Part shown: one piece after another, positions 6,668 through 14,511 of the stretch
How positions within the stretch are numbered: the stretch's first letter is position 1
How the letters are laid out: every line of letters begins with the position of its first letter
NCBI GenBank assembly: GCA_964195545.1
Contig: CAXMQQ010000007.1
Coordinates: 1 to 16,811 of the forward strand
Direction of reading: 5' to 3'
DNA from: JAHEEL01 sp964195545
GTDB lineage: Bacteria > Actinomycetota > Acidimicrobiia > Spongiisociales > UBA5794
DNA: 16,811 bases
Position numbers and translations under genes: made by a program
The notes under the pieces: generated by a model
What the model saw: the letters and a program-made list of their open reading frames with translations, nothing else
What the model was told of the DNA's origin: nothing
The model's database searches: none

Positions 6668-7384
6668 ATGAACGAATCGAATATCGCCATCATCACCGGG
6701 GGCACCGGAGCGGTCGGTCGAGGGCTGATTCCCCTCCTCGTTCAACGCAATTTCAAGCTCGGCGTGACCTACATCATCCCCGAGCAGGCCGCCCTCCTCG
6801 AGAGTGAGCTCGATCTACCGGAAGACCAACTCATCCTTCGCCGCGTCGACGCGGTCGACGCGAAGGCAACCGACGAGTTCTTCAAAGAAACTGTGGAGAC
6901 GTTCGGCGGCCTCAACGTCCTCGTATCCCTCGTCGGTGGATGGGCTGGCGGTCGCGACGTACACGAGACCGATGACGTTCGCTTCGATCGAATGATCGAC
7001 CTGAATCTTCGCTCTGCATTCAACGCCGTGCGGGCCGGGATTCCCTACATGCGGAACGAGGATTGGGGTCGCATCGTGATGCTCGGAAGCCGCCAGGCGG
7101 TCGATCCGCCGGCCGGACAGGCCGTGTACAACATGGCAAAGGCCGGTGTCGCGGCGCTTGGCAAGTCTGTCGCCCGCGAGATGTCCGACACGAACGTGAC
7201 CTGTAATGTGCTGCTGCCGTCGGTCATCGACACCCAGCGCACCAGGGAGGCACTCCCCTACGCCGACTACGTGAACTGGCCGAAACCGGATGAGATCGCC
7301 AATGTGATCGACTTCCTCACCAGCCATCGCTCAGCCGTGATCGACGGAGCCCAGATCCCGGTATGGGGCGCAGCAGAGTTCTGA
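6668..7384 (+). CDS. Short-chain dehydrogenase/reductase (SDR) family oxidoreductase
   Basis: The classical SDR length of 238 residues with the coenzyme motif TGGTGAVGRG starting at residue 10, LNVLVSLVGG near residue 90 (position of the NNAG motif), Asn113, Ser141 and the catalytic pair Tyr154/Lys158 in YNMAKAG. The post-catalytic stretch NVTCNVLLPSVIDT and the C-terminal GAQIPVWG also fit. The catalytic set Asn-Ser-Tyr-Lys is therefore complete. The substrate cannot be assigned. It is divergent from the ABC ATPase gene and followed by two hairpins before the GMC oxidoreductase gene. Confidence 0.9.
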   Translation: MNESNIAIITGGTGAVGRGLIPLLVQRNFKLGVTYIIPEQAALLESELDLPEDQLILRRVDAVDAKATDEFFKETVETFGGLNVLVSLVGGWAGGRDVHETDDVRFDRMIDLNLRSAFNAVRAGIPYMRNEDWGRIVMLGSRQAVDPPAGQAVYNMAKAGVAALGKSVAREMSDTNVTCNVLLPSVIDTQRTREALPYADYVNWPKPDEIANVIDFLTSHRSAVIDGAQIPVWGAAEF

Positions 7385-7387
7385 GTT

Positions 7388-7402
7388 GAGCACTCCGTGC
7401 TC
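7388..7402 (+). terminator. Short hairpin just after the SDR gene
   Basis: GAGCAC (7388-7393) and GTGCTC (7397-7402) form a perfect 6-bp stem with a TCC loop, 3 nt after the SDR stop. There is no T-run. It is a plausible mRNA 3' end together with the larger hairpin that follows. Confidence 0.45.
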
Positions 7403-7408
7403 GCACTG

Positions 7409-7440
7409 GTACTCAGTACTCAGTCGTGAGTACTGAGTAC
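7409..7440. repeat. Heptamer double inverted repeat (GTACTCA x2, then TGAGTAC x2)
   Basis: Two adjacent copies of GTACTCA (7409-7422), a GTCG spacer (7423-7426), then two adjacent copies of the reverse complement TGAGTAC (7427-7440). The 14-bp arms match perfectly. The element ends 10 nt before the GTG of the GMC oxidoreductase and overlaps its presumed -10 box. A single GTACTCA occurs in the gap after cofC (3374-3380). It could be a regulator site, a transcription terminator or a dispersed palindromic repeat. Confidence 0.9.
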
Positions 7441-7443
7441 GCT
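7438..7443 (+). promoter_or_regulatory. -10-like box for GMC oxidoreductase gene
   Basis: TACGCT followed by 7 nt and the GTG at 7451 matches the leaderless arrangement seen at other starts here. Its first three bases are the last three of the inverted repeat at 7409-7440, so a protein bound to that repeat would block the promoter. No convincing -35 is visible. Confidence 0.35.
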
Positions 7444-7450
7444 CTTCTCC

Positions 7451-9127
7451 GTGGATGCTTTCTATGACGTTGTCGTTATCGGGTCCGGGTTCGGAGGGAG
7501 CGTCTCGGCTCTGCGGTTGACCGAGAAGGGGTATCGGGTCGGTGTGCTCGAGGCCGGTCGACGCTACCGAACGGGTGACTTCGCAAAGACGAACTGGGAT
7601 GTGAAACGATTCATCTGGGGTCCTCGCTTCGGACTGTACGGCATCCAGCGTCTCGATCTCCTCAGCAACGTGCTCGTTCTCTCCGGTGCCGGAGTTGGCG
7701 GCGGATCCCTCAACTATGCAAACACGCACTACGAACCGCACGACGCCTTCTTCACCGATCCCCAATGGCGAACCATCACCGACTGGAAACGGGAACTGGC
7801 GCCGTTCTACACCCTCGCGCAGAAGATGCTCGGCGTCACTCAAGCCAACGCCGACACACCGGCCGATGACGTGATGCGCCACGTCGCAGATCGCCTCGGC
7901 GTCGCGGACACGTTCCAACCAACTCCCGTGGGCGTCTTCCTTGGCGAACCCGGCGTCGAGATCGACGATCCGTACTTCGGCGGTGCCGGTCCTCGCCGTT
8001 CAGGATGCACCAGCGTCGGTGCCTGCATGATCGGGTGCAATCAGAACGCCAAGAACACCCTCGACAAGAACTACCTCTACCTCGCCGAACAGGGCGGTGC
8101 CGTCATCCACCCCGACACGGAGGTCACCGACGTCTGCGAACTTCCAGACGGCCGATGGCGGATCACCACCCAGCGTCCCGGCCCGATGAAAGGCAGCGGT
8201 CGCAAGGTGTTCTTCTCAAACCAGGTCATCTTCTCTGCCGGGGCTCTCGGAACGACGCGTCTGCTCCTCTCGCTGATCGACCGCGGACGCGTTCCCGGTA
8301 TGTCCGATCAAATAGGACAACTCGTTCGGACGAATTCTGAGGTGATCCTCGGCGCGACTGCACGAGACACCGACGTCGACTACTCGCAGGGCGTTGCGAT
8401 CACATCGTCGATCCACCCCGAGCCGCACACCCACATCGAACCAGTGCGCTATCCGAAGGGAAGTTCGGTGATGGGCCTTCTCGCGACCATCCTCACCGAC
8501 GGTGGCCCCGGTGTGCCGCGCTCACTCAGGTACCTCGGCAACATCGTGTTCCATCCGATCCGTTGGCTCCGATCGATGTCGGTAAGGAAGTGGGCGGAGC
8601 GGTCGGTGATCCTCCTGGTCATGCAAAGCTACGACAACTCGCTGCGACTCGTTCGCAAGCGTGGCATCTTCAGGACCCGCGTCGTATCCCGTCAGGGCCA
8701 CGGCGAACCGAATCCCACCTACATCCCAATCGCCAACGAGGCGGCCAGGATCGCCGCCGAAGCCATGGGCGGTGAGCCGATGAGTTCGATCAACGAAGTC
8801 GTACTGAGTCGACCGACGACCGCCCACATCCTCGGTGGTGCCGCGATCGGGCTGGACGCATCAACCGGCGTGATTGACGCATATCACCGGGTGTACGGTC
8901 ACCCAGGTCTCCACGTCGTCGACGGCGCAGCGGTCGGTGCGAACCTTGGCGTAAATCCGTCGCTCACGATCACGGCGATGGCCGAACGGGCGATGGCAAT
9001 GTGGCCGAACAAGGGTGAGCCGGACCCGCGGCCATCCCCCGATTCTGCCTACGAGTCGGTCCCCCTGGTGTTCCCGAACAGCCCCGCCGTCGACCCGGCT
9101 GTTCTCAGCCTTGAGCCGCTCACCTGA
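7451..9127 (+). CDS. GMC-family FAD oxidoreductase, cholesterol-oxidase (ChoD)-like
   Basis: A flavoprotein of the glucose-methanol-choline family, 558 residues, in the size range of actinobacterial ChoD proteins. FAD-binding VVVIGSGFGGSVSALRL lies near residue 8, with EAGRRY following. GAGVGGGSLNYAN is the second FAD motif, and a cysteine-bearing segment GCTSVGACMIGC precedes NAKNTLDKNYLYLAE, as in ChoD. Near the C-terminus TAHILGGAAIGLD and VDGAAVGANLGVNPSLTITA carry the family's conserved His and Asn of the active site. Family is firm; the substrate (sterol, other alcohol) is not. There is no Shine-Dalgarno before the GTG, which I keep because the FAD motif begins only a few residues later. 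The 3' end overlaps the convergent hydrolase gene by 8 bp. Confidence 0.9.
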   Translation: MDAFYDVVVIGSGFGGSVSALRLTEKGYRVGVLEAGRRYRTGDFAKTNWDVKRFIWGPRFGLYGIQRLDLLSNVLVLSGAGVGGGSLNYANTHYEPHDAFFTDPQWRTITDWKRELAPFYTLAQKMLGVTQANADTPADDVMRHVADRLGVADTFQPTPVGVFLGEPGVEIDDPYFGGAGPRRSGCTSVGACMIGCNQNAKNTLDKNYLYLAEQGGAVIHPDTEVTDVCELPDGRWRITTQRPGPMKGSGRKVFFSNQVIFSAGALGTTRLLLSLIDRGRVPGMSDQIGQLVRTNSEVILGATARDTDVDYSQGVAITSSIHPEPHTHIEPVRYPKGSSVMGLLATILTDGGPGVPRSLRYLGNIVFHPIRWLRSMSVRKWAERSVILLVMQSYDNSLRLVRKRGIFRTRVVSRQGHGEPNPTYIPIANEAARIAAEAMGGEPMSSINEVVLSRPTTAHILGGAAIGLDASTGVIDAYHRVYGHPGLHVVDGAAVGANLGVNPSLTITAMAERAMAMWPNKGEPDPRPSPDSAYESVPLVFPNSPAVDPAVLSLEPLT

Positions 9128-10301
9128 GAGCCGGCGTCGGAGCGAGCCAGTCCAGCACCCTGTCGATCACCATGCGCTCATGGAGAAGGTCAAAGTGATG
9201 CCTTCCGCCGACGAGCACCACGTTCCTCGGTTCAAGATCTCGCCCCCCGGTCGCGCTTCCTGGCCTCACGACCAGATCGCCCACAGCGACCCCGAGTGGA
9301 TGGGTCGGATTCGAAGTGACGATGGCCGCCACGAAGTGATGGTCGATGCCGGACGGCAGGGAGTGATCACCGACCGTATCGCGAAGCAGCGCGTCCGGAT
9401 CGACACCGATCCAATCATCCTCGACGATCGCTCCGAACCTGAGGTCCTTGATGCCGACGCTGCGCCTGTTCACGAACTCCGCGAGAGGCACGGTCACGGG
9501 AGCGACGCCGAGGCCCCATGCAGCCGCGTTCGCAAGTTTCTCGAGTGGTGAGCCTCGATGGGGCGTCCCCACCGTCACGATGTCGTGAACATCGCCGATC
9601 CAACCGTGCCCGGCGCCGTGAGCAGTCTCACAGGCACTGCGGATCACCAGGCCACCCATCGAGTGACCCACGAAGGCGATCGACTCCACCGAAACCGGCC
9701 AGTCGGATCTGATCTCCTCCAGCAACGAACTCAGCAGCGCACCGTTGTCCGACACACGCAATCCCGAGTTGTATCGGATCGAGATCGGTGTGAGCCCGAC
9801 GACGTTCTCCAGTGCCTGCGCCAGGCCGGGTTCTGTCTTGGTACCGGACCAGCATCGCTCCGTCTCGACGACTCCATGAACCAGTACGACGAGGCGTCCC
9901 GTGGCGGCCGGGAAGGCCTCAGCCAGATCCGGGCCGACCGTGACCGGCGCTCCCCCACGGTCACAGACGGTCATGGTGATCTCGAGTCGGTCCTCATGTC
10001 GGCCCAAATCGTCGCCCCACAGTCCATTCACGAACGCCTGGACCGAATCCGCCGTACCCTGCTCAACAGTGGACAGTTGATCGAAGCCGAATCCCGCTAC
10101 GTCGGCACCGAGGCGCACGGATCCGTAGGCCAGTCTCGCCATCGCGACATATGCCGTCCGAATCGGCGCGCCGGTGGTTCCGAGCGAGTCGAACCAGTTT
10201 CCTGCGATCACTCGATGCATCGCCTCAATCGGCGCCACCACACGATCCACGGCGAACGCGACTGCGCTACCGACGTTTTGAGCTGGCCGGACCCCGATCA
10301 T
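9120..10301 (-). CDS. Alpha/beta-hydrolase, lipase/PGAP1-like
   Basis: A 393-residue hydrolase. The oxyanion-hole region is LVVLVHGVVETERCW with His142-Gly143, the nucleophile elbow is GHSMGG at 212-217 with Ser214, and GTPHRGSP at 246-252 is typical of lipases and PGAP1-like esterases. A histidine near the C-terminus (GGRHHFDLL, 366-373) is the likely catalytic His. The first 95 or so residues precede the catalytic core and have no domain I recognise. No signal peptide is evident, so it is probably cytosolic or peripheral. The ATG at 10301 has a TATCGT box 7 nt upstream and no Shine-Dalgarno. It lies 29 nt after the lipoprotein gene on the same strand and overlaps the GMC gene tail-to-tail. 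A joint role in lipid or sterol-ester breakdown is possible but is inference. Confidence 0.85.
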   Translation of the reverse strand: MIGVRPAQNVGSAVAFAVDRVVAPIEAMHRVIAGNWFDSLGTTGAPIRTAYVAMARLAYGSVRLGADVAGFGFDQLSTVEQGTADSVQAFVNGLWGDDLGRHEDRLEITMTVCDRGGAPVTVGPDLAEAFPAATGRLVVLVHGVVETERCWSGTKTEPGLAQALENVVGLTPISIRYNSGLRVSDNGALLSSLLEEIRSDWPVSVESIAFVGHSMGGLVIRSACETAHGAGHGWIGDVHDIVTVGTPHRGSPLEKLANAAAWGLGVAPVTVPLAEFVNRRSVGIKDLRFGAIVEDDWIGVDPDALLRDTVGDHSLPSGIDHHFVAAIVTSNPTHPLGVAVGDLVVRPGSATGGRDLEPRNVVLVGGRHHFDLLHERMVIDRVLDWLAPTPALR

Positions 10302-10308
10302 TCAGTCG

Positions 10309-10314
10309 ACGATA
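10309..10314 (-). promoter_or_regulatory. -10-like box for hydrolase gene
   Basis: On the minus strand TATCGT is followed by 7 nt and the ATG at 10301-10299, inside the 29-nt gap after the lipoprotein gene. This suggests the hydrolase has its own leaderless transcript besides any read-through from the lipoprotein gene. No -35 is recognisable. Confidence 0.4.
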
Positions 10315-10330
10315 GCCCGAAGCGCCCCGC

Positions 10331-11173
10331 TCACCCGCCGGACATGGCGATCGGGGCGAAGGCGCGAATCTCGATGGCACCGGTGTTGCCACCGGTGGTG
10401 TCCTCAACTTCGAAACGGAGTGTCTGTCCCGTGAAAGACGCCTCGTTGAACACGGGATTGGCTGGATTCCCCGCGGCAAACGGTCCCAGGCGATCGCCGT
10501 CGTCAACCACAACGAAGAACGTCTCGGTCGTGGCCGATCCATCAGCCATCGTCCTGGTGAGGAATTCCACGCCGGCAACCTCCTGAGGAGAGCCCAAGTC
10601 GACAGCGATGAATGCCTCGTCGGCATCGCCGGCGCTGGACCACTCGGTGTTGAGGTCACCATCGAACGCGTTTGAACCTGCCCACGAAGCGCCGAACTCG
10701 CTGCTGACTTCGATGACGGTTGCCCGTTCGGCAACATTCACTCCGTGCTCCGCAGCTGCGTCATCCGAAGTCGATTGGTCGCTCGGCGGCAGGGTGAACG
10801 TCATCAACTCGCTCTGGTACAGCGTTCCATCCGCTGCCGATCCCTGCAACCGATAGAAATAGGTCTGACCGGCGTCGGCTCCCGGCAGCAGGACGTTGTG
10901 CTCGACGATGCCCGTGCCGTTCATGGCTAGGGAGTTGTTGAAATGACCGAAGTCCTCGGTGTCACCCCAGACGATGGCGCAGATCGTGGGCTCGGTCGTA
11001 TCGACCCGCAGAATCCCTCTGCCCGGAAACGTGGGATCGTTCTCGAATGTGGCCTCCGTGGCCTGGACTTCGGAGAACGGTCGAACCGCCGCGCCCTCGT
11101 CGGATCCACTCGAGCATGCCGCAGCGAGGAGAGCGAACGCTCCCACCGCGATGATCAGCTTCGCTCTTCTCAT
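10331..11173 (-). CDS. Secreted lipoprotein with FN3-like and F5/8C (discoidin) domains
   Basis: A 280-residue surface protein. The signal MRRAKLIIAVGAFALLAAAC ends in a lipobox with Cys20, followed by a Ser/Gly-rich linker. Residues of about 45-128 look like a fibronectin-III/purple-acid-phosphatase N-terminal-type beta domain (ILRVDTTEPTICAIVWGDTE, then AGQTYFYRLQGSAADGTLYQSE). Residues of about 145-275 read as an F5/8 type C carbohydrate-binding-like domain (SNAFDGDLNTEWSSAGDADE, FIAVDLGSPQEVAGVEF). No catalytic domain is present, so a binding or surface role is likely; the ligand is unknown. AGGGG lies 8 nt before the ATG as a Shine-Dalgarno. It is upstream of the hydrolase gene on the same strand. 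Confidence 0.8.
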   Translation of the reverse strand: MRRAKLIIAVGAFALLAAACSSGSDEGAAVRPFSEVQATEATFENDPTFPGRGILRVDTTEPTICAIVWGDTEDFGHFNNSLAMNGTGIVEHNVLLPGADAGQTYFYRLQGSAADGTLYQSELMTFTLPPSDQSTSDDAAAEHGVNVAERATVIEVSSEFGASWAGSNAFDGDLNTEWSSAGDADEAFIAVDLGSPQEVAGVEFLTRTMADGSATTETFFVVVDDGDRLGPFAAGNPANPVFNEASFTGQTLRFEVEDTTGGNTGAIEIRAFAPIAMSGG

Positions 11174-11207
11174 GATGATGCCCCTACTGGCTCGTTGACG
11201 CGTACAG

Positions 11208-11236
11208 CCCGGATGATGTCCACCTCTTCATCCGGG
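11208..11236 (-). terminator. Strong hairpin between usp-like gene and lipoprotein gene
   Basis: CCCGGATGA (11208-11216) and TCATCCGGG (11228-11236) form a perfect 9-bp stem with an 11-nt loop; CGTA/TACG can extend it past a 3-nt bulge, and ACGCGT occurs on both flanks. It is downstream of the TetR-usp unit and 35 nt upstream of the lipoprotein start. It may end the former transcript, or lie in the 5' leader of the latter. There is no T-run. The nearer stretch 11286-11322 also holds CCTTCC/GGAAGG arms around the 10-bp palindrome CGAGCGCTCG, a weaker candidate. Confidence 0.55.
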
Positions 11237-11330
11237 TACGACGCGTTTCAACACGGAGTGGTCACATCAGATTCCCAAGGAGGCCCCTTCCGGGATGCCT
11301 CGAGCGCTCGCGATCGGGAAGGATCTCGGT

Positions 11331-11759
11331 CTAGGCGGCGGCGACCCCGGGTGGTGCGATCAGGACCGGCACCTGGGACCGGGCGACGGACCCTCGCCAG
11401 CCGCGCCGACCAGCCAACCTTTGGGGCATGGCGATGGAGGTCGGTTGGACGCTTGATGCGGTCTCGAACACGGTGCGGCCCGAAGAGGCACTCTCGGTAA
11501 CGACGGCCGACGTATCGGAGATGCCGATGCGTGACGAGTACATCTCCGCCAAACGCTCGAAGTAGATCTCGCTCGCATCCGGTACCGTGAGGCTCTCAGA
11601 TTCGGCAAATTCGCGAATGTCGCTCATTGTCTTACGACTGACCAGCACGACGACCGTGGCTCGCCCTCCCCTGCGAACGACCTGGCGAGCGATGTCGAGT
11701 GTGGATTCCCCATCTCGGGTCGGCTCGACGACGGCAACGATATGTTCCTGTGTTTTCAT
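11331..11759 (-). CDS. Universal-stress-protein-like small protein
   Basis: A 142-residue product starting MKTQEHIVAVVEPTRDGEST, with an alternating strand-helix pattern (ALD-type helix LDIARQVVRRG, strand ATVVVLVS) and ending GSVARSQVPVLIAPPG, which matches the last strand of UspA proteins. The canonical G-2x-G-9x-G-(S/T) nucleotide motif is degenerate here (GRRGWRGSVARS), so ATP binding is doubtful. I choose the ATG at 11759 because AGGAGG is 6 nt upstream; an earlier in-frame ATG overlaps the TetR stop and has no ribosome site. The TetR gene ends 11 nt upstream, so the two are almost certainly co-transcribed and TetR may control this gene. Confidence 0.7.
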   Translation of the reverse strand: MKTQEHIVAVVEPTRDGESTLDIARQVVRRGGRATVVVLVSRKTMSDIREFAESESLTVPDASEIYFERLAEMYSSRIGISDTSAVVTESASSGRTVFETASSVQPTSIAMPQRLAGRRGWRGSVARSQVPVLIAPPGVAAA

Positions 11760-11770
11760 GATCATCCTCC

Positions 11771-12382
11771 TCATTTGCTGTTCTCTTGGTTCTCTAATTC
11801 ATCGGTAGTCCATGGGATTTCGACGATGAGGTCCCACAGGTACTCATCGTCGATCGGGTCCCCGGAGAGCAGTAGGCGGTAGTAGATGGGACCGAGGATG
11901 CGATCCAGGATCCGGTCGATCTCCCGATCGGGCGTGGCCGGGTCGGTGATCCGGCGAACGATGCCACCGGCGATGCTGCGACGCTCGCTCCAGAACTGGT
12001 GGAAGGCCTCGGCCAGTTTCGAGTTGCGCGCCGACTCTCCGATGATCCCGGCCAGGATCGCGCCGAAGTCGGATCGCGTGTTGAGACGCACGATGTCCTG
12101 GAGGAAGATGAAGAGGGCGTACCGGGAATCGTCACCCTCCGGAACCGGCGCGTTCTCGGCGGAGAGCACCGTGAGGAGATGCTGGACGAGCAGTTCTTTT
12201 GATCTCCACCGTCGATACAAGGTGTCTTTGCCGACGCCGGCCGTCCTGGCGATCTCGTCCATCGACGTACCCGTGAATCCCCGGCGCGCAAGAACAGAAC
12301 GGGCCGATTCGAGGATTGCTCGATCGACCGCAGGGTCACGCGGACGTCCTCGCCTCGGTTGTATGGAGTTCGCTTCTGTCAT
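11771..12382 (-). CDS. TetR-family transcriptional regulator
   Basis: A 203-residue dimeric DNA-binding repressor. After a basic RRGRPRDP arm, residues of about 18-65 hold the helix-turn-helix: ILESARSVLARRGFTGTSMD, EIARTAGVGKDTLYRRWRSK. The rest is an all-helical ligand domain of the TetR_C type (FGAILAGIIGESARNSKLAE). The frame is open further upstream, but I start at the ATG at 12382 because a TATATT box lies 7 nt before it and the arm then begins shortly after. The promoter is covered by a palindrome, so autoregulation is likely. The universal-stress-like gene follows 11 nt after the stop. The inducer is unknown. Confidence 0.93.
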   Translation of the reverse strand: MTEANSIQPRRGRPRDPAVDRAILESARSVLARRGFTGTSMDEIARTAGVGKDTLYRRWRSKELLVQHLLTVLSAENAPVPEGDDSRYALFIFLQDIVRLNTRSDFGAILAGIIGESARNSKLAEAFHQFWSERRSIAGGIVRRITDPATPDREIDRILDRILGPIYYRLLLSGDPIDDEYLWDLIVEIPWTTDELENQENSK

Positions 12383-12389
12383 CACGGTT

Positions 12390-12420
12390 AATATATTACC
12401 ATACTGACCCGTTTGGTAAT
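12390..12420 (-). promoter_or_regulatory. TetR promoter with overlapping palindromic operator
   Basis: On the minus strand TATATT (12395-12390) precedes the ATG by 7 nt, and TTACCA (12419-12414) is a -35 candidate 18 nt upstream. The 26-bp span 12395-12420 is a palindrome with perfect 7-bp outer arms ATTACCA/TGGTAAT and three further matched positions inside. The outer arms coincide with the -35 and abut the -10, the expected geometry for an autorepressing TetR protein. The stretch is markedly AT-rich against the surroundings. Confidence 0.7.
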
Positions 12421-12648
12421 CAATTTCTTGCGAACCTCCCACCGGGCCGGATTCCGACTCTACGTGCGGTCCCCTGCGACGCAACAGATCTCGGCTGTCT
12501 GCCTTGTCCCGCAAGGGATTTCGGCCGTGCCGTCCGGCAGGCCAGGCTTCGCCGTGTCAGACTCGACGGCATCGACATCGATCAGAGACATCAGGCCGAA
12601 TCGGACACAAGATGTCGAGTTCAGCCCAGTGGCGTCGGGCCGGAAGCC

Positions 12649-14505
12649 CTACTCAGGTTGACGCCCCGCGCCAGACGAGCCAACCGAGTCCCCGTCAACA
12701 GGTAGTGACTCGCGCTCCCAACCGTCGGGTACGACAGCGGCCCTACGCCACAGCCGAACGGAGTTCAGCAACGCAAGCCCGTCGCATTCGCCAAGATCGG
12801 TCACCTTGATCGGTCGTTCGACGAGTCGCCCTTTGTCGAGCAGCACCCGACGGTATACCCCTGCCAGAAGCCCAGCCTCGACTGGAGGCGTGAACCAGGT
12901 TTCGCCGAGCTTCACAGCGATGTTGGCAACGGTGGATTCGGTCAGCTCTCCATGGTCGTTCACGAGCAGGACATCGTCGGCATAGGGATGGCGGGCGAGA
13001 CGTTCGTCGTAGACATCGCGTCGGGTTGTCTTGTGAAAGAGGAACGGACTCGATGTGTCGACCGGTTCGAGATCGATGGCGACGGCAACCGGACGAGATT
13101 CACTCTCCACGAAGGGCTGCACGGTGATCCTGACCTTCCCACCCCGGCTCACCGTCGCCCGTACGCGCGACTCGTCACTTCCTTGTACCGCCGCGTCGAG
13201 CCGCGCGACAGCGGCATCGACGTCGAGTGATATCCCGAAATACCCAGCGGACTCTTGTAGTCGATCGAGGTGGAGGTCACGCCAGTACCAACCGGACGAG
13301 GGGCTCCAACGCATCGTCTCCAGCAACTCGAAATCGGACCGTCCATGGCTGAGGATCCGCGCCTTGAGGGCAGCCTCTTCATACTCCGAACGAGGGACGG
13401 AGTCGAACGTGATCCCACTTCCAATGCCGTATTCGGCGTCGCCGGTCACACTGTCGATGACGACAGTCCTGATACCGACGCTGAACGATGCACGAGGACC
13501 GGGTTCACCCGACGGAGCCACGAAACCGATAGCGCCGGTGTAGACGCCGCGCGGCTCGGTCTCCAGATCGCGAATGATCTCCATGGTTCGTACCTTGGGA
13601 GCCCCGGTTATCGACCCGCACGGGAACAACGCACGGAGCACACTCACCAACGGCACTTCCCGGTCGATCGAACCCGATATCGTCGAGGTCATCTGCCACA
13701 CAGTGTCGAAGCGTTCGATGCTGAACAGCTCGTCCACCGCTACCGAGCCGAATTCGGCAACTCGCCCGATGTCGTTTCGGAGCAGATCAACGATGATGAG
13801 GTTCTCGGTGCGATCCTTCTCCGATTGCTCCAGTTCCCGGTGATTGGCCAGATCCTCGGCTATCCAGCGTCCCCGCGGAGTGGTGCCCTTCATCGGCCGG
13901 GTGATCAGTCGGTCCAGCGGGGATGCGGCGGGATAGCGATCGAAGAACAACTCCGGGGATGCGCTCACGATCTTGAATCTGCCGGTATCGAGGTAGGTGC
14001 CGTAGCCGCCGGATTGGGCGGCGGCGAGGTCGCGGTAGAAGGCAAGAGGATCCCCGGAGAACGTGGCGCGCAGTCGAGTCGTGTAGTTCACCTGGTAGGT
14101 GTCGCCGGATGCGATGTGGTCTCGGATCGTCTCTACGGCCCGCTCAAATGCGGTGCGGTCGTTCACCCACTGCCAGGGTGACATCTCGTAGCTTCCGGAC
14201 GCTTCGTCGCGCACCGGGTTCAGCACGCGGGTGTCGAAGAGTCCGAACCACAGCAACGGCAGGTCCCCGTGGAAACCCCCCTCAGCGCGGCTCCGCACTG
14301 CCAGGCTCGGGTCGAAAGCCGGCGCCGCCTCGTAGCCGATGAACCCGGCCGCCCACAGCCCCTCGGCACTGGCTCGCTGGACCGCCTCGATGGAGGGAAT
14401 CACATCGTCCAATTCGGTCGCAGTAATCTCCCCGACTGGGTTCGTGAACACCGCAGACCGCCGCAGCTTGGACCGGAGATCATCGAGCCGGGCACGAAAT
14501 GTCAT
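12649..14505 (-). CDS. pabB: Aminodeoxychorismate synthase component I fused to aminodeoxychorismate lyase
   Basis: A bifunctional enzyme of 4-aminobenzoate (folate) synthesis: the PabB part converts chorismate with ammonia to 4-amino-4-deoxychorismate and the PabC part releases pyruvate to give 4-aminobenzoate. The 618-residue protein has the chorismate-binding core in its first two-thirds: SGDTYQVNYTTRL, SPELFFDR, TRPMKGTTPRG, KDRTENLIIVDLLRNDIG, VWQMTSTISG, FPCGSITGAPKVRTMEIIRD and YTGAIGF. The Lys in PMKGT marks PabB rather than TrpE, which has Ala there. After about residue 400 (FELLETMRW) comes a class-IV aminotransferase-fold lyase with ELTESTVANIAV, GLLAGVYRRVLL and LLNSVRLWR. I choose ATG 14505 because a TACGCT box lies 6 nt upstream; a GTG at 14538 is the alternative. 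The amidotransferase PabA is not in the window. Confidence 0.93.
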   Translation of the reverse strand: MTFRARLDDLRSKLRRSAVFTNPVGEITATELDDVIPSIEAVQRASAEGLWAAGFIGYEAAPAFDPSLAVRSRAEGGFHGDLPLLWFGLFDTRVLNPVRDEASGSYEMSPWQWVNDRTAFERAVETIRDHIASGDTYQVNYTTRLRATFSGDPLAFYRDLAAAQSGGYGTYLDTGRFKIVSASPELFFDRYPAASPLDRLITRPMKGTTPRGRWIAEDLANHRELEQSEKDRTENLIIVDLLRNDIGRVAEFGSVAVDELFSIERFDTVWQMTSTISGSIDREVPLVSVLRALFPCGSITGAPKVRTMEIIRDLETEPRGVYTGAIGFVAPSGEPGPRASFSVGIRTVVIDSVTGDAEYGIGSGITFDSVPRSEYEEAALKARILSHGRSDFELLETMRWSPSSGWYWRDLHLDRLQESAGYFGISLDVDAAVARLDAAVQGSDESRVRATVSRGGKVRITVQPFVESESRPVAVAIDLEPVDTSSPFLFHKTTRRDVYDERLARHPYADDVLLVNDHGELTESTVANIAVKLGETWFTPPVEAGLLAGVYRRVLLDKGRLVERPIKVTDLGECDGLALLNSVRLWRRAAVVPDGWERESLPVDGDSVGSSGAGRQPE

Positions 14506-14511
14506 CGGGCG

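Noticed and set aside
9558..10586. Plus-strand open frame of 342 codons opposite hydrolase and lipoprotein genes
   Set aside because: It spans two well-supported minus-strand genes and their gap and has no recognisable domain.
12421..12648. Open frames in the tetR-pabB gap
   Set aside because: The short frames there have no family features, start codons lack ribosome or -10 signals, and they run into neighbouring genes on the opposite strand.
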